A stretch of 64,000 nucleotides of DNA from Phyllobacterium chamaecytisi. Its GTDB lineage: Bacteria; Pseudomonadota; Alphaproteobacteria; Rhizobiales; Rhizobiaceae. The translations under genes and the position numbers were made by a program. The notes under the pieces were generated by a model, which saw nothing but the letters and a program-made list of their open reading frames with translations, was not told the origin of the DNA and did not search any database. Shown here one piece after another: positions 11,096 to 18,675 of the stretch (positions are counted from its first letter, which is position 1; each line of letters starts with the position of its first letter). The stretch is taken from the NCBI RefSeq assembly GCF_020164455.1, contig NZ_JAIQWW010000002.1, positions 310,001-374,000 of the forward strand, written 5' to 3'.

Positions 11096-11175
11096 ACCCG
11101 TTTGCAACTTCGTTGGACGAGGTGATATACTCAACCACGGCCGGGCACCGCCAATTTTCTTGGTGGAGGCAGAAT

Positions 11176-12030
11176 ATGACGATAAAGTCGATACGACTGC
11201 GCAGCCGGGTGGTTGCGTTTGTCTTTCTCGCGCTTGTTGGAGTGGCGATGCCATTCGCGGCTGGCGCGCAAAGCGCGAGCGTTCCGGATACCAAAACGTG
11301 GGATGGCTTGAAGGGCGATGTATTCGGCCAAAAGCCGATCGGAGATGCGGGCGGCATCATCACGATCGATGCGCCGAAACGCGCCGAGGACGCGGCAATC
11401 GTACCCATAGATCTGCATTTCAAAACCGATGCGGCAACTGGCCGGATCAAGGCTGTCACCCTCATCGTCGATGAAAATCCGTCGCCTGTCGCTGCGGTAT
11501 TCCAGTTCGGCAAGGATGCAGGCGTCACCCATCTGGCGACGCGCCTTCGGGTCAATGCCTATTCCTATGTTCGCGCCATCGCGGAGACCGAAGATGGGAA
11601 ACTTCATATGACGCAGACCTTCGTCAAGGCATCCGGCGGCTGCTCTGCACCGGCGATGAAAAATCAGGACGAATCGCTGGCTTCGCTCGGGAAGATGAAG
11701 CTTCGCGTCTTTACATCCAAGACGCCTGGCAACGAGCCGATGACCCGCGCAACCGAAATGCAGTTGATGATTCGTCACCCCAATAATTCAGGGCTGCAGA
11801 TGGATCAGCTCACGCGCTATTATATTCCCGCGCACTTCATCCAGGGCCTGACGGTGTCGCAGGGTGACCGGCTTATCATGTCGATGGAAGGCGGTATTTC
11901 GATCTCGGAAGACCCGAATTTCCGCTTCGAGTTCGATGCGAAGCCCGGCGAGGATGTGAAGGTCGAGGCTGCCGATACCGAAGGCAAGAAATTCCAGGAC
12001 GAATGGCCGCTGGAATCCTCCAGCCTGTGA
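11176..12030 (+). CDS. Quinoprotein dehydrogenase-associated SoxYZ-like fused carrier
   Basis: Exported 284-residue protein fusing SoxY-like (about 45-160) and SoxZ-like (about 185-280) domains. The signal peptide ends near AAGAQS (about 28-33). The carrier-type cysteine appears in SGGCSAP at C156, at the end of the SoxY-like domain and equivalent to the swinging-arm cysteine of SoxY. I chose the ATG at 11176, preceded by GGAGG six bases upstream, over an upstream in-frame ATG that overlaps the hydrolase gene. Genes of this family sit beside PQQ alcohol dehydrogenases rather than thiosulfate-oxidation genes; its cargo is not known. Confidence 0.85.
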   Translation: MTIKSIRLRSRVVAFVFLALVGVAMPFAAGAQSASVPDTKTWDGLKGDVFGQKPIGDAGGIITIDAPKRAEDAAIVPIDLHFKTDAATGRIKAVTLIVDENPSPVAAVFQFGKDAGVTHLATRLRVNAYSYVRAIAETEDGKLHMTQTFVKASGGCSAPAMKNQDESLASLGKMKLRVFTSKTPGNEPMTRATEMQLMIRHPNNSGLQMDQLTRYYIPAHFIQGLTVSQGDRLIMSMEGGISISEDPNFRFEFDAKPGEDVKVEAADTEGKKFQDEWPLESSSL

Positions 12031-12091
12031 TCTGCTTCCTAGAGGGATTCAGGTTTTGACGAAAACAGGCCCACCAGTTTCCGAGCCGCTG

Positions 12092-12213
12092 ACCCTTCCG
12101 TCATCCTCGGGCTTGACCCGAGGACCCATTGAGACGTTCGATACGGTGCTTGTTCTGATTTTCTCGGAATAATATGTGGGTCCTCGGGTCAAGCCCGAGG
12201 ATGACGGAAGGGT
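12092..12213. repeat. Palindromic intergenic repeat, family A, copy 1
   Basis: Perfect 37-base inverted repeat (12092-12128 against 12177-12213) with a 48-base spacer. Each arm contains its own small palindrome CCTCGGG-N5-CCCGAGG, so the transcript could form a cloverleaf. A second copy with the same arms but a different spacer is at 30477-30598. The arms resemble RIME-like intergenic elements common in rhizobia. It lies between convergent genes and may also work as a terminator. Confidence 0.9.
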
Positions 12214-12265
12214 GGAGAGACGCAGAGGTCAAGGGAGGAGCGATTCAGTCAGAACCTGAAATGTT

Positions 12266-12616
12266 CTAGAAGCAGCGGACATCGGCTTCGGCCTGCGCTC
12301 GCTTCAATTCGGTGATAGAAGCTTTCGCCGGAGCACTTTCGCGGAACAGGGCACCATTCTCTCCGGGCACCAGCCCCATCTGTTTGTAGGTCTCGGCGGC
12401 TTCGTAATGAGGGTAGGTCACGACGGACGCAATCACGTCGATCGAACAGGAACAGCGCTGCAGCATATCACGGTTCTCACCATTGGCTTTCATGCAGCCG
12501 TAAACATATTCGGCGAGGGTCGAGGTGGGGTAATCTGACGCAGCATTTGCCGGCAAGGAAAGGACAATTGCTGCACCTGCTAACAGGGCAATTTGGGTGA
12601 TCTTCGACATCGTCAT
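12266..12616 (-). CDS. Small exported cysteine-rich protein, divergent from xoxF
   Basis: A 116-residue protein with a signal peptide (LLAGAAIVLSLPANA, cleavage near residue 26). The mature part carries CMKANG (C41), CSCSID (C55, C57) and a C-terminal RCF. I recall similar unnamed proteins beside xoxF in other methylotrophs. The ATG at 12616 has GAGG six bases upstream; the longer open frame starting at 12682 lacks both signal and ribosome site. It shares a 452-base divergent region with xoxF, suggesting co-regulation. Function unknown. Confidence 0.78.
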   Translation of the reverse strand: MTMSKITQIALLAGAAIVLSLPANAASDYPTSTLAEYVYGCMKANGENRDMLQRCSCSIDVIASVVTYPHYEAAETYKQMGLVPGENGALFRESAPAKASITELKRAQAEADVRCF

Positions 12617-13068
12617 GGCATCCTCGCATTTTTCGGACGGTAAATATACATTTTCCAAGTAGATAGCAAATAACAATAACAAACCGCAATCAGAATCCCT
12701 TCTATAAGTATCAAATTATGTGACAGGGTCGTCTAGCAGAATACGATAACTAAATCTGCTACTTACTGCGATGCAGCAAAAGTACACTGCAGTGCAGCAA
12801 ATATAATTTGATAATCCGGCTTGCCTAATGCAATTCTTTCTCCTATCGTCAACTTGTTTCCGGCTTCAAGGACGTTACCGTCAAGGGAGTGGTGACAGTC
12901 TTCGTAGGCCAAGCGAGGTGGGCAGTAACGGTGCCCTCTGCGCGCCTGGCTTTGTCGTGACACGCTGCCGGAAATACTTCCCCATTTGCGTGAGCTAATG
13001 GAGCGAACCCGCACTGAAAAACGGCTTCGTCCGATAGTTCATAAATGTGAACTTAGGGAGGACTCATA
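12617..13068. promoter_or_regulatory. Divergent control region upstream of xoxF
   Basis: 452 bases without a credible gene. Two direct copies of TGCAGCAAA lie at 12772-12780 and 12793-12801, exactly 21 bases apart (two helical turns), with the palindrome CACTGCAGTG (12785-12794) between them. Just before the xoxF ribosome site (GGGAGG, 13056-13061) is GTTCA-N6-TGAAC (13037-13052). These look like regulator-binding sites for the xoxF promoter and the divergent small gene. No -35/-10 pair can be assigned with confidence. Confidence 0.5.
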
Positions 13069-14892
13069 ATGCGTGTACACAAGAATTTAATTGGAATTGC
13101 ATTGGCTACAACGGCCATGACGTTCTCATTGGCGGGGGGAGCTCTGGCCAATGACGATCTTCAGGCTGTAATTTCTGATTCGAAGAACTGGGCTATCCAG
13201 ACCGGTGATTACGCTAATACGCGATACTCGAAACTCAATAAGATTACTGCGGACAATGTCAAAAACCTTCAGGTCGCCTGGACGTTTTCGACTGGTGTGC
13301 TGCGCGGCCATGAAGGAGGCCCGCTCATCGTTGGCGATGTGATGTATGTCCATGCGCCTTATCCGAACACCGTCTTTGCGCTTGACCTGAACAATGATGG
13401 CAAAATCCTCTGGAAGTATGAACCCAAGCAGGACGCAAACGTCATTCCCATCATGTGCTGCGATACCGTTAATCGCGGCGTAGCCTATGGCGACGGCAAG
13501 ATATTCCTTTATCAGGCCGATACAACACTCGTTGCCCTCGATGCAAAGACAGGCAAGCCCGAGTGGTCCGTGAAAAACGCCGAGGCGGTAGACGGCAGCA
13601 AGGGCGAGTCTGGAACGTCCGCACCAATGGTCGTGAAAGACAAGGTCATTGTCGGTATTTCCGGTGGTGAGTTCGGTGTTCGCGGTCATCTGACTGCCTA
13701 CAATATCAAGGATGGCAAGGAGGCCTGGCGTGCCTATTCGATGGGTTCCGACAAGGAGACCTTGGTCGATCCGGAAAAGACTACGGAGCTCGGCAAGCCC
13801 ATTGGAGCAGACTCCAGCACCAAGACCTGGGAAGGTGATCAGTGGAAAGTCGGTGGTGGAACGACCTGGGGTTGGTATTCGTACGATCCCAAGCTGAACC
13901 TGATCTATTACGGTACCGGCAATCCATCTACCTGGAACCCAAGTCAGCGCCCGGGTGACAACAAGTGGTCCATGACCATCATGGCGCGCGATGCCGATAC
14001 AGGCATGGCGAAATGGCTCTACCAGATGACCCCGCATGACGAGTGGGATTATGACGGTATCAACGAAATGATCCTCGCGGATGGCATCGAAGTCGATGGC
14101 AAGCCGCGTGATGTCCTCGTGCACTTCGATCGTAACGGCTTTGCCTATACGCTGGATCGTGCAACCGGTGAACTCCTGGTCGCAAAGAAATACGATCCGG
14201 CAGTCAACTGGGCGTCCGAAATCGACATGGACAAGGACAGCAAGACCTATGGCCGTCCGAAGCTCGTAGCGAAGTATTCAACGGCAAAAGAGGACGTCAA
14301 TGCGCAGGGCATCTGCCCGGCGGCTCTTGGTACGAAAGATCAACAGCCAGCTGCCTATTCGCCAAAGACCAAGCTTTTTTATGTTCCAACGAACCACGTC
14401 TGCATGGATTACGAGCCCTACAAGGTCAGTTACACCGCCGGTCAGCCTTACGTCGGCGCGACACTGTCCATGTATCCAGCTCCAAACAGCCATGGCGGCA
14501 TGGGTAACTTCATCGCATGGGATGCGGCGAAGGGTGAGATCGTCTGGTCCAAGCCCGAGCAGTTCTCGGTCTGGTCAGGCGCTTTGGCCACTGATGGCGA
14601 CGTTGTCTTCTACGGAACACTCGAAGGCTATCTGAAGGCGGTCGATAAGGACGGCAAGGAACTCTACAAGTTCAAGACACCGTCCGGCATCATCGGTAAC
14701 GTCACCACATACGAACATAAGGGCAAACAGTATGTTGCCGTTCTGTCGGGTGTTGGCGGATGGGCTGGTATCGGTCTTGCCGCTGGCTTGACGAAGCCGA
14801 ATGAAGGCCTTGGTGCGGTTGGCGGTTATGCTGCTCTTTCCGACTACACGGCCTTGGGCGGTCAGTTGACCGTTTTCGCTGTTCCTGAGTAA
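13069..14892 (+). CDS. xoxF: Lanthanide-dependent methanol dehydrogenase XoxF
   Basis: PQQ-containing periplasmic methanol dehydrogenase of 607 residues, oxidising methanol to formaldehyde or formate. A signal peptide ends near GGALAND. The eight-bladed propeller contains the vicinal disulfide C130-C131 (MCCD) and the catalytic motif DEWDYDG at 324-330: D327 is the catalytic Asp, and D329 is the extra Asp diagnostic of lanthanide-binding XoxF as opposed to calcium-type MxaF, which has Ala there. Sequence and neighbours (xoxG, xoxJ) suggest the XoxF5 clade. GGGAGG seven bases upstream fixes the start. No mxaF is present in the window. Confidence 0.97.
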   Translation: MRVHKNLIGIALATTAMTFSLAGGALANDDLQAVISDSKNWAIQTGDYANTRYSKLNKITADNVKNLQVAWTFSTGVLRGHEGGPLIVGDVMYVHAPYPNTVFALDLNNDGKILWKYEPKQDANVIPIMCCDTVNRGVAYGDGKIFLYQADTTLVALDAKTGKPEWSVKNAEAVDGSKGESGTSAPMVVKDKVIVGISGGEFGVRGHLTAYNIKDGKEAWRAYSMGSDKETLVDPEKTTELGKPIGADSSTKTWEGDQWKVGGGTTWGWYSYDPKLNLIYYGTGNPSTWNPSQRPGDNKWSMTIMARDADTGMAKWLYQMTPHDEWDYDGINEMILADGIEVDGKPRDVLVHFDRNGFAYTLDRATGELLVAKKYDPAVNWASEIDMDKDSKTYGRPKLVAKYSTAKEDVNAQGICPAALGTKDQQPAAYSPKTKLFYVPTNHVCMDYEPYKVSYTAGQPYVGATLSMYPAPNSHGGMGNFIAWDAAKGEIVWSKPEQFSVWSGALATDGDVVFYGTLEGYLKAVDKDGKELYKFKTPSGIIGNVTTYEHKGKQYVAVLSGVGGWAGIGLAAGLTKPNEGLGAVGGYAALSDYTALGGQLTVFAVPE

Positions 14893-14946
14893 TCGGGAAC
14901 GAAGCTGACACAGTGAGCCCGCGGATGCAGGCTTTGAATAATGGGC

Positions 14947-14969
14947 GCCCGGTTTCAACCAGGCCGGGC
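14947..14969 (+). terminator. Possible attenuating hairpin between xoxF and xoxG
   Basis: Six-base GC stem GCCCGG / CCGGGC with an 11-base loop, about 55 bases after the xoxF stop and with no T run. It could stabilise the abundant xoxF message or partly terminate before xoxG. Weak evidence. Confidence 0.35.
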
Positions 14970-15068
14970 TCCCCGTGTCACCTGATCCATATCGATGATT
15001 AAACCAACCGTCCAGGCGGCGCCGCAAGGTGCCGACCCAAATTGACGAGTTGAATGCGAGGTTCTTGT

Positions 15069-15593
15069 ATGCCTATTCGAATGACATTGCTTGCCGTCAC
15101 TGCCGGTCTTGCGCTTGTAGCGGGCCTCGGCAGCGCCTACGCCGATGACAAAGCCGCAGCAGCTGTTGCCTCCGACGAAAACGGCAAATATGCCGATAAG
15201 GATGGAACTCCAACATTCAAGATACAGCCGGATGGTACGGTCGATTGGTACACCTACAGCGGCTTTCGCCGGTTCAATTCGGATTGTTTTGTCTGTCATG
15301 GTGCTGATGGTGCCGGATCGTCCTTCGCACCGGCTTTGGCAAATTCGTTGAAGACAATGAGTTATTCTGATTTTCTTTCGATTGTCGCTGCGGGCCGCAA
15401 GAACCTCAGCGCTGGCAAGGAAAACGTCATGCCGGCTTTTGGCAATAACAAGAACGTCTACTGCTATATGGACGACCTCTATGTCTATCTGCGCGCACGC
15501 GCCGTGGGTGATTTGCCGCGCGGGCGGCCCGCGAAGCATGAGGACAAGCCACCTGCAGCCACTGAGGCAGAAGACTCCTGTATGGGTGGATAA
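15069..15593 (+). CDS. xoxG: Cytochrome c, electron acceptor of XoxF
   Basis: Periplasmic cytochrome c of 174 residues with a signal peptide ending near GSAYA (21-25). The heme motif is CFVCH (C73, C76, H77). The preceding DGTVDWYTYSGFRRFNSD segment is typical of XoxG/cytochrome cL. The ATG at 15069 is preceded by GCGAGG at seven bases; an ATG at 15054 is possible but lacks a site. It lies directly between xoxF and xoxJ, and xoxJ starts with its stop codon. Confidence 0.92.
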   Translation: MPIRMTLLAVTAGLALVAGLGSAYADDKAAAAVASDENGKYADKDGTPTFKIQPDGTVDWYTYSGFRRFNSDCFVCHGADGAGSSFAPALANSLKTMSYSDFLSIVAAGRKNLSAGKENVMPAFGNNKNVYCYMDDLYVYLRARAVGDLPRGRPAKHEDKPPAATEAEDSCMGG

Positions 15594-16457
15594 ATGATGC
15601 GAATTGCACGACCACTGATGAAATGGATAGCCGGTGGCGTTATGGCGGCGGCACTTGCCGTGCCGTCCGGTGCCTTTGCACAAGGCGCAGGTATCGGAGC
15701 CTCGGGCGAACTGGTCGATCCTGACGTCCTGCGTGTTTGTTCTGATCCGTCCAATATGCCGTTCTCCGACGAGAGCGGCAAGGGATTCGAAAACAAGCTG
15801 GCCGAACTTGTGGCGGCAAAGACCGGGCGTAAATCGGTAGCCTATACATGGTTCCCGATGGCGACGGGCTTCGTCCGCAGTACACTGCGGGCCAATCGCT
15901 GCGACATTATCATGGGATACGCGCAAGGCGACGAACTCGTCCAGAATACCAATGCCTATTACCGCTCGACCTATGTGATGATCTACAAGAAAGACAGCGG
16001 ACTTGATGGTGTGGATACGATCGAGGACAGCAAATTGGCTGACAAGAAAATTGGCGTTGTTGCCGGAACTCCGCCGTCGGCAAACCTCGCCAAGGTCGGC
16101 TACATGCGCAATGTCCATCCCTATCCGTTGATGGTCGATACAAGGCTCGCGCCTTCGATGGCGGAGGTCATGATCAAGGAACTCAAAAGTGGCGTGATCG
16201 ACGTTGCGATCCTTTGGGGGCCGATGGCAGGTTATTATGCCAAAGAGATCGATCCGAACCTGACGGTGGTTCCCCTGATCAAGGAAAAGACCGGGCATAT
16301 GGCATACCGGATCACGATGGGTGTGCGCCCATCCGATCAGGAGTGGAAGCGCACATTGAACAAGGTCATCCGGGAGAACCAGAGTGAGATCAACAAGATC
16401 CTGCTCGATTTCCAGGTGCCCCTGATCGACGAGAATAACAAGCCGATCACGCACTAG
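15594..16457 (+). CDS. xoxJ: XoxJ, quinoprotein-associated periplasmic binding protein
   Basis: Periplasmic solute-binding-like protein of 287 residues belonging to the quinoprotein dehydrogenase-associated family (MxaJ/XoxJ). Signal peptide to about GAFAQ; then DPDVLRVCSDPSNMPFSDESG, typical of the family. It starts immediately after the xoxG stop (TAAATG), with a weak GGGTGG site. XoxJ is thought to help activate or mature XoxF rather than transport a solute. The start could be the second ATG one codon later. Confidence 0.92.
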   Translation: MMRIARPLMKWIAGGVMAAALAVPSGAFAQGAGIGASGELVDPDVLRVCSDPSNMPFSDESGKGFENKLAELVAAKTGRKSVAYTWFPMATGFVRSTLRANRCDIIMGYAQGDELVQNTNAYYRSTYVMIYKKDSGLDGVDTIEDSKLADKKIGVVAGTPPSANLAKVGYMRNVHPYPLMVDTRLAPSMAEVMIKELKSGVIDVAILWGPMAGYYAKEIDPNLTVVPLIKEKTGHMAYRITMGVRPSDQEWKRTLNKVIRENQSEINKILLDFQVPLIDENNKPITH

Positions 16458-16530
16458 TGGTCCGATACTGACATTCGCATCTCATTTTTGCAGGCCTCTT
16501 TTGCGAATGTCGGTATCAAAGGACCACTAG
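16454..16530. repeat. Inverted repeat, family B, copy 1
   Basis: Imperfect palindrome with outer arms CTAGTGGTCC / GGACCACTAG and inner arms around GACATTCGCA / TGCGAATGTC. It begins on the last bases of xoxJ. A related palindrome follows 13 bases later. Confidence 0.75.
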
Positions 16531-16543
16531 CAAGTTGTTGGAT

Positions 16544-16622
16544 CTAGTGGAACTTTGAATTTGACATTTGAGCACGAGCGTTGCTGCCACCTAGGACTCA
16601 AATGTCAAATTCGTTCCACTAG
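16544..16622. repeat. Inverted repeat, family B-like, copy 2
   Basis: Second palindrome, outer arms CTAGTGGAAC / GTTCCACTAG and inner arms around TTGACATTTGAG / CTCAAATGTCAA. It shares the terminal CTAGTGG and the layout of the first palindrome but not the inner sequence. Together they fill the gap before the CXXCW gene. Confidence 0.75.
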
Positions 16623-16630
16623 CGTGATGG

Positions 16631-17194
16631 ATGAAGCGAGGTGAAAAACCGGTGCGGAACTGTTCCTGTGCGTTGGCCGTTTTACTTACCGTACTGGTGA
16701 CGACGGCTTTTGCGGGTGAAACGGCTCCGGAGCCGACAGACTACAGGACTGAAAATTACAGGGCGCCGGTTCCTGCCACCCTGAAGGGGGCAAAGGTGGT
16801 CACGACCGAGGAAACCATCGCCCTGTGGAAAGACAAATCGGCGGTGTTCGTCGATGTCCTTCCTCACGATCCCAAGCCGGCAAATCTTCCGGCCGGGACG
16901 ATCTGGAGGGAAAAAGTCCGGGAGGATATCCCCGGGAGCATATGGCTCGCAAACGTGGGCTATGGAATCATAAACAAGGAGACGGAAGCCTATTTTCGCA
17001 AAGGGCTGAAATCTCGGTTGGGCGACGACACGAAACGAAAGGTGCTTTTTTACTGTATGGCGAACTGCTGGATGTCCTGGAATGCGGCCAAAAGAGCCGT
17101 CGAGTGGGGATACAAATCGGTGCTTTGGTATCCTCTCGGCACGGATGGCTGGACCGCGGCGAAGCAGCCAACACAGAAAAATGAGCCCTTTTAA
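16631..17194 (+). CDS. PQQ-dependent catabolism-associated CXXCW protein (rhodanese-like)
   Basis: Exported 187-residue protein of the PQQ-associated CXXCW family, with a rhodanese-like fold. The signature is CMANCW at C142-C146. A signal peptide spans roughly residues 11-28 (LAVLLTVLVTTAFA). The ATG at 16631 has a poor ribosome site; GTG at 16652 would also keep the signal peptide. It lies 75 bases upstream of pqqA on the same strand, after the xoxFGJ genes. Its biochemical role is not established. Confidence 0.85.
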   Translation: MKRGEKPVRNCSCALAVLLTVLVTTAFAGETAPEPTDYRTENYRAPVPATLKGAKVVTTEETIALWKDKSAVFVDVLPHDPKPANLPAGTIWREKVREDIPGSIWLANVGYGIINKETEAYFRKGLKSRLGDDTKRKVLFYCMANCWMSWNAAKRAVEWGYKSVLWYPLGTDGWTAAKQPTQKNEPF

Positions 17195-17230
17195 TTTCAA
17201 TCTTGCGCCATAACGGCGTATGATAAAGAG

Positions 17231-17251
17231 AAAGATCAATCTTTGATCTTT
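17231..17251 (+). promoter_or_regulatory. Perfect inverted repeat just upstream of pqqA
   Basis: AAAGATCAA-N3-TTGATCTTT, a perfect nine-base inverted repeat ending seven bases before the pqqA ribosome site (AAGGAGG, 17258-17264). It could be an operator or an RNA hairpin controlling pqqA translation. Confidence 0.5.
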
Positions 17252-17269
17252 GAGTAGAAGGAGGAAAGC

Positions 17270-17365
17270 ATGAAGAAAACATGGACAAAGCCTACCATGT
17301 GTCAGGTTGCTGCCGGTATGGAACTTTCGCGTTACCTGCCTGCAGAACTCAAGGCAAAAAAGTAA
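17270..17365 (+). CDS. pqqA: PQQ precursor peptide PqqA
   Basis: Ribosomal precursor peptide of 31 residues, below the usual gene-calling length. The sequence starts MKKTWTKPTMCQVAAG and carries the substrate residues Glu18 and Tyr22 in the conserved E-x3-Y spacing (ELSRY), which PqqE cross-links. A strong AAGGAGG site lies five bases upstream. It is separated from pqqB by a hairpin and a 274-base palindromic element, so the ratio of pqqA to pqqBCDE transcripts is likely high. Confidence 0.96.
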   Translation: MKKTWTKPTMCQVAAGMELSRYLPAELKAKK

Positions 17366-17377
17366 GATCTGACCCAT

Positions 17378-17406
17378 CGCCCTGCGCGATCTGATCGCGT
17401 AGGGCG
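17378..17406 (+). terminator. Hairpin after pqqA
   Basis: Thirteen-base stem CGCCCTGCGCGAT / ATCGCGTAGGGCG with one G-U pair and a three-base loop, 12 bases after the pqqA stop. No T run follows. It probably acts as an attenuator or 3'-end stabiliser that separates pqqA levels from pqqBCDE. Confidence 0.65.
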
Positions 17407-17412
17407 GCACTC

Positions 17413-17686
17413 AGAGCAAGTTTTGTTTATTCGGAGCTCGTTCTGCGGGAGGGAATTTGTGGACAAGATCGAGGGATTGGGCGAGGCCGATGTTTATCCA
17501 TCGGACGATGCCGAAGCCCGAAGGGATTGAGCCAAATTCACCCCGCCCTTCGGGTTTCCGGCTGACGGACACCCACTTTGTCAGGCGGCATCGTCCGATG
17601 GAAACACATCGGACTCGCCACCTTTCGCGTGGATTGTCTCGCCATCCGAGAAACAGAACGGGCTCTGAATAGACAAAACTTGCTCT
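17413..17686. repeat. Large palindromic element, family C, copy 1 (between pqqA and pqqB)
   Basis: 274-base imperfect palindrome bounded by AGAGCAAGTTTTGT and its complement ACAAAACTTGCTCT. Inner nested arms include CCATCGGACGATGCCG / CGGCATCGTCCGATGG. A shorter copy with the same ends is at 45085-45249. Open frames inside it have no protein-like features. It occupies almost the whole pqqA-pqqB gap. Confidence 0.85.
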
Positions 17687-17739
17687 AATGGTTGTTCGGC
17701 CGGAACTTAGGTTTCCGGAAGGAGAGGGTTTGTGCCCGC

Positions 17740-18675
17740 ATGCGATTGACAGTCATCGGCTCCGCAGCAGGAGGCGGGTTTCCCCAGTGGAATTGCAATT
17801 ATCGATTGAGCCGTGGAGCGCGGGATGGCGAAGCCAATTTCCGTGCGAGAACCCAGTCCAGCCTCGCCGCCAGCGCGAACGGGCACGATTGGGTTTTGTT
17901 CAACGCATCGCCCGACATTCGCCAGCAGATAGCGGTCACGCCTGAATTACAGCCGCGGGCCGATGAACCGTTGCGCTCGACGCCTATCCGCGCCGTCATC
18001 CTGACCAATGCCGATGTCGATCATATTGCCGGGCTGCTCAGCCTGCGTGAGCGCGAACCGTTCACGATTTATGCGACACGGCGGGTTCTCGACGTCCTTG
18101 AATCCAATTCAATCTTCAACGTTCTTGATCGTGAAATAGTCCGAAGGCGCGAGCTCGCCGTGGGTAAGAGCACGGATATTCTTGACGCACAGGGAAATCC
18201 TGTCGGCATTACTGTCGAAACTTTTCCTGTGCCGGGTAAGGTTGCGCTTTTTCTCGAAGACAAATCGAAGGCGAGTGAAGGGTTTGGCACAAAGGAAGGT
18301 GATACGATTGGCTTGCGCATCGCATCGGACGATGGTGCGACGGCCTTCTATATTCCGGGCTGCGCCGGTATCGATGCGCCCCTTAGAGCGCGGCTGTCAG
18401 GTGCCGATTGCCTGTTCTTCGATGGCACCGTCTATACCGATGACGAGATGATCACGGCAGGCGTAGGTACAAAAACCGGCGCACGCATGGGCCATATGTA
18501 CATTTCGGGCGAGGGCGGTTCGCTGGCGGCTCTGGCGGATCTTGGCATCAGGAAGCGGATCTATGTGCACATCAACAATACCAACCCCATTCTCGACGCG
18601 GCATCGCCTGAACATGCGGCGGTTGTCGCAGCGGGCTGGAAAATAGCATTTGACGGCATGGAGGTCAGGCTTTGA
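17740..18675 (+). CDS. pqqB: PQQ biosynthesis protein PqqB
   Basis: MBL-fold protein of 311 residues that acts late in PQQ synthesis, probably as a hydroxylase of the cross-linked tyrosine intermediate. It opens MRLTVIGSAAGGGFPQWNC, typical of PqqB. The motif TNADVDHIAGLL (about 89-100) replaces the full HxHxDH. The ATG at 17740 follows AAGGAGAGG by 12 bases. The upstream in-frame codons are in the repeat flank and are not conserved in style. It overlaps pqqC by four bases. Confidence 0.95.
   Translation: MRLTVIGSAAGGGFPQWNCNYRLSRGARDGEANFRARTQSSLAASANGHDWVLFNASPDIRQQIAVTPELQPRADEPLRSTPIRAVILTNADVDHIAGLLSLREREPFTIYATRRVLDVLESNSIFNVLDREIVRRRELAVGKSTDILDAQGNPVGITVETFPVPGKVALFLEDKSKASEGFGTKEGDTIGLRIASDDGATAFYIPGCAGIDAPLRARLSGADCLFFDGTVYTDDEMITAGVGTKTGARMGHMYISGEGGSLAALADLGIRKRIYVHINNTNPILDAASPEHAAVVAAGWKIAFDGMEVRL

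Noticed and set aside
12763-13014. Reverse open frame inside the xoxF control region
   Set aside because: Composition is not protein-like, there is no ribosome site, and it covers the likely regulatory repeats.
13069-14892. Calcium-type MxaF instead of XoxF
   Set aside because: The extra Asp at 329 and the following xoxG/xoxJ fit the lanthanide enzyme; no mxaI-like small subunit follows.
17457-17672. Forward open frame inside the pqqA-pqqB gap
   Set aside because: It lies entirely within the family C palindrome; the sequence is low in hydrophobic residues and not shared as a frame with copy 2.
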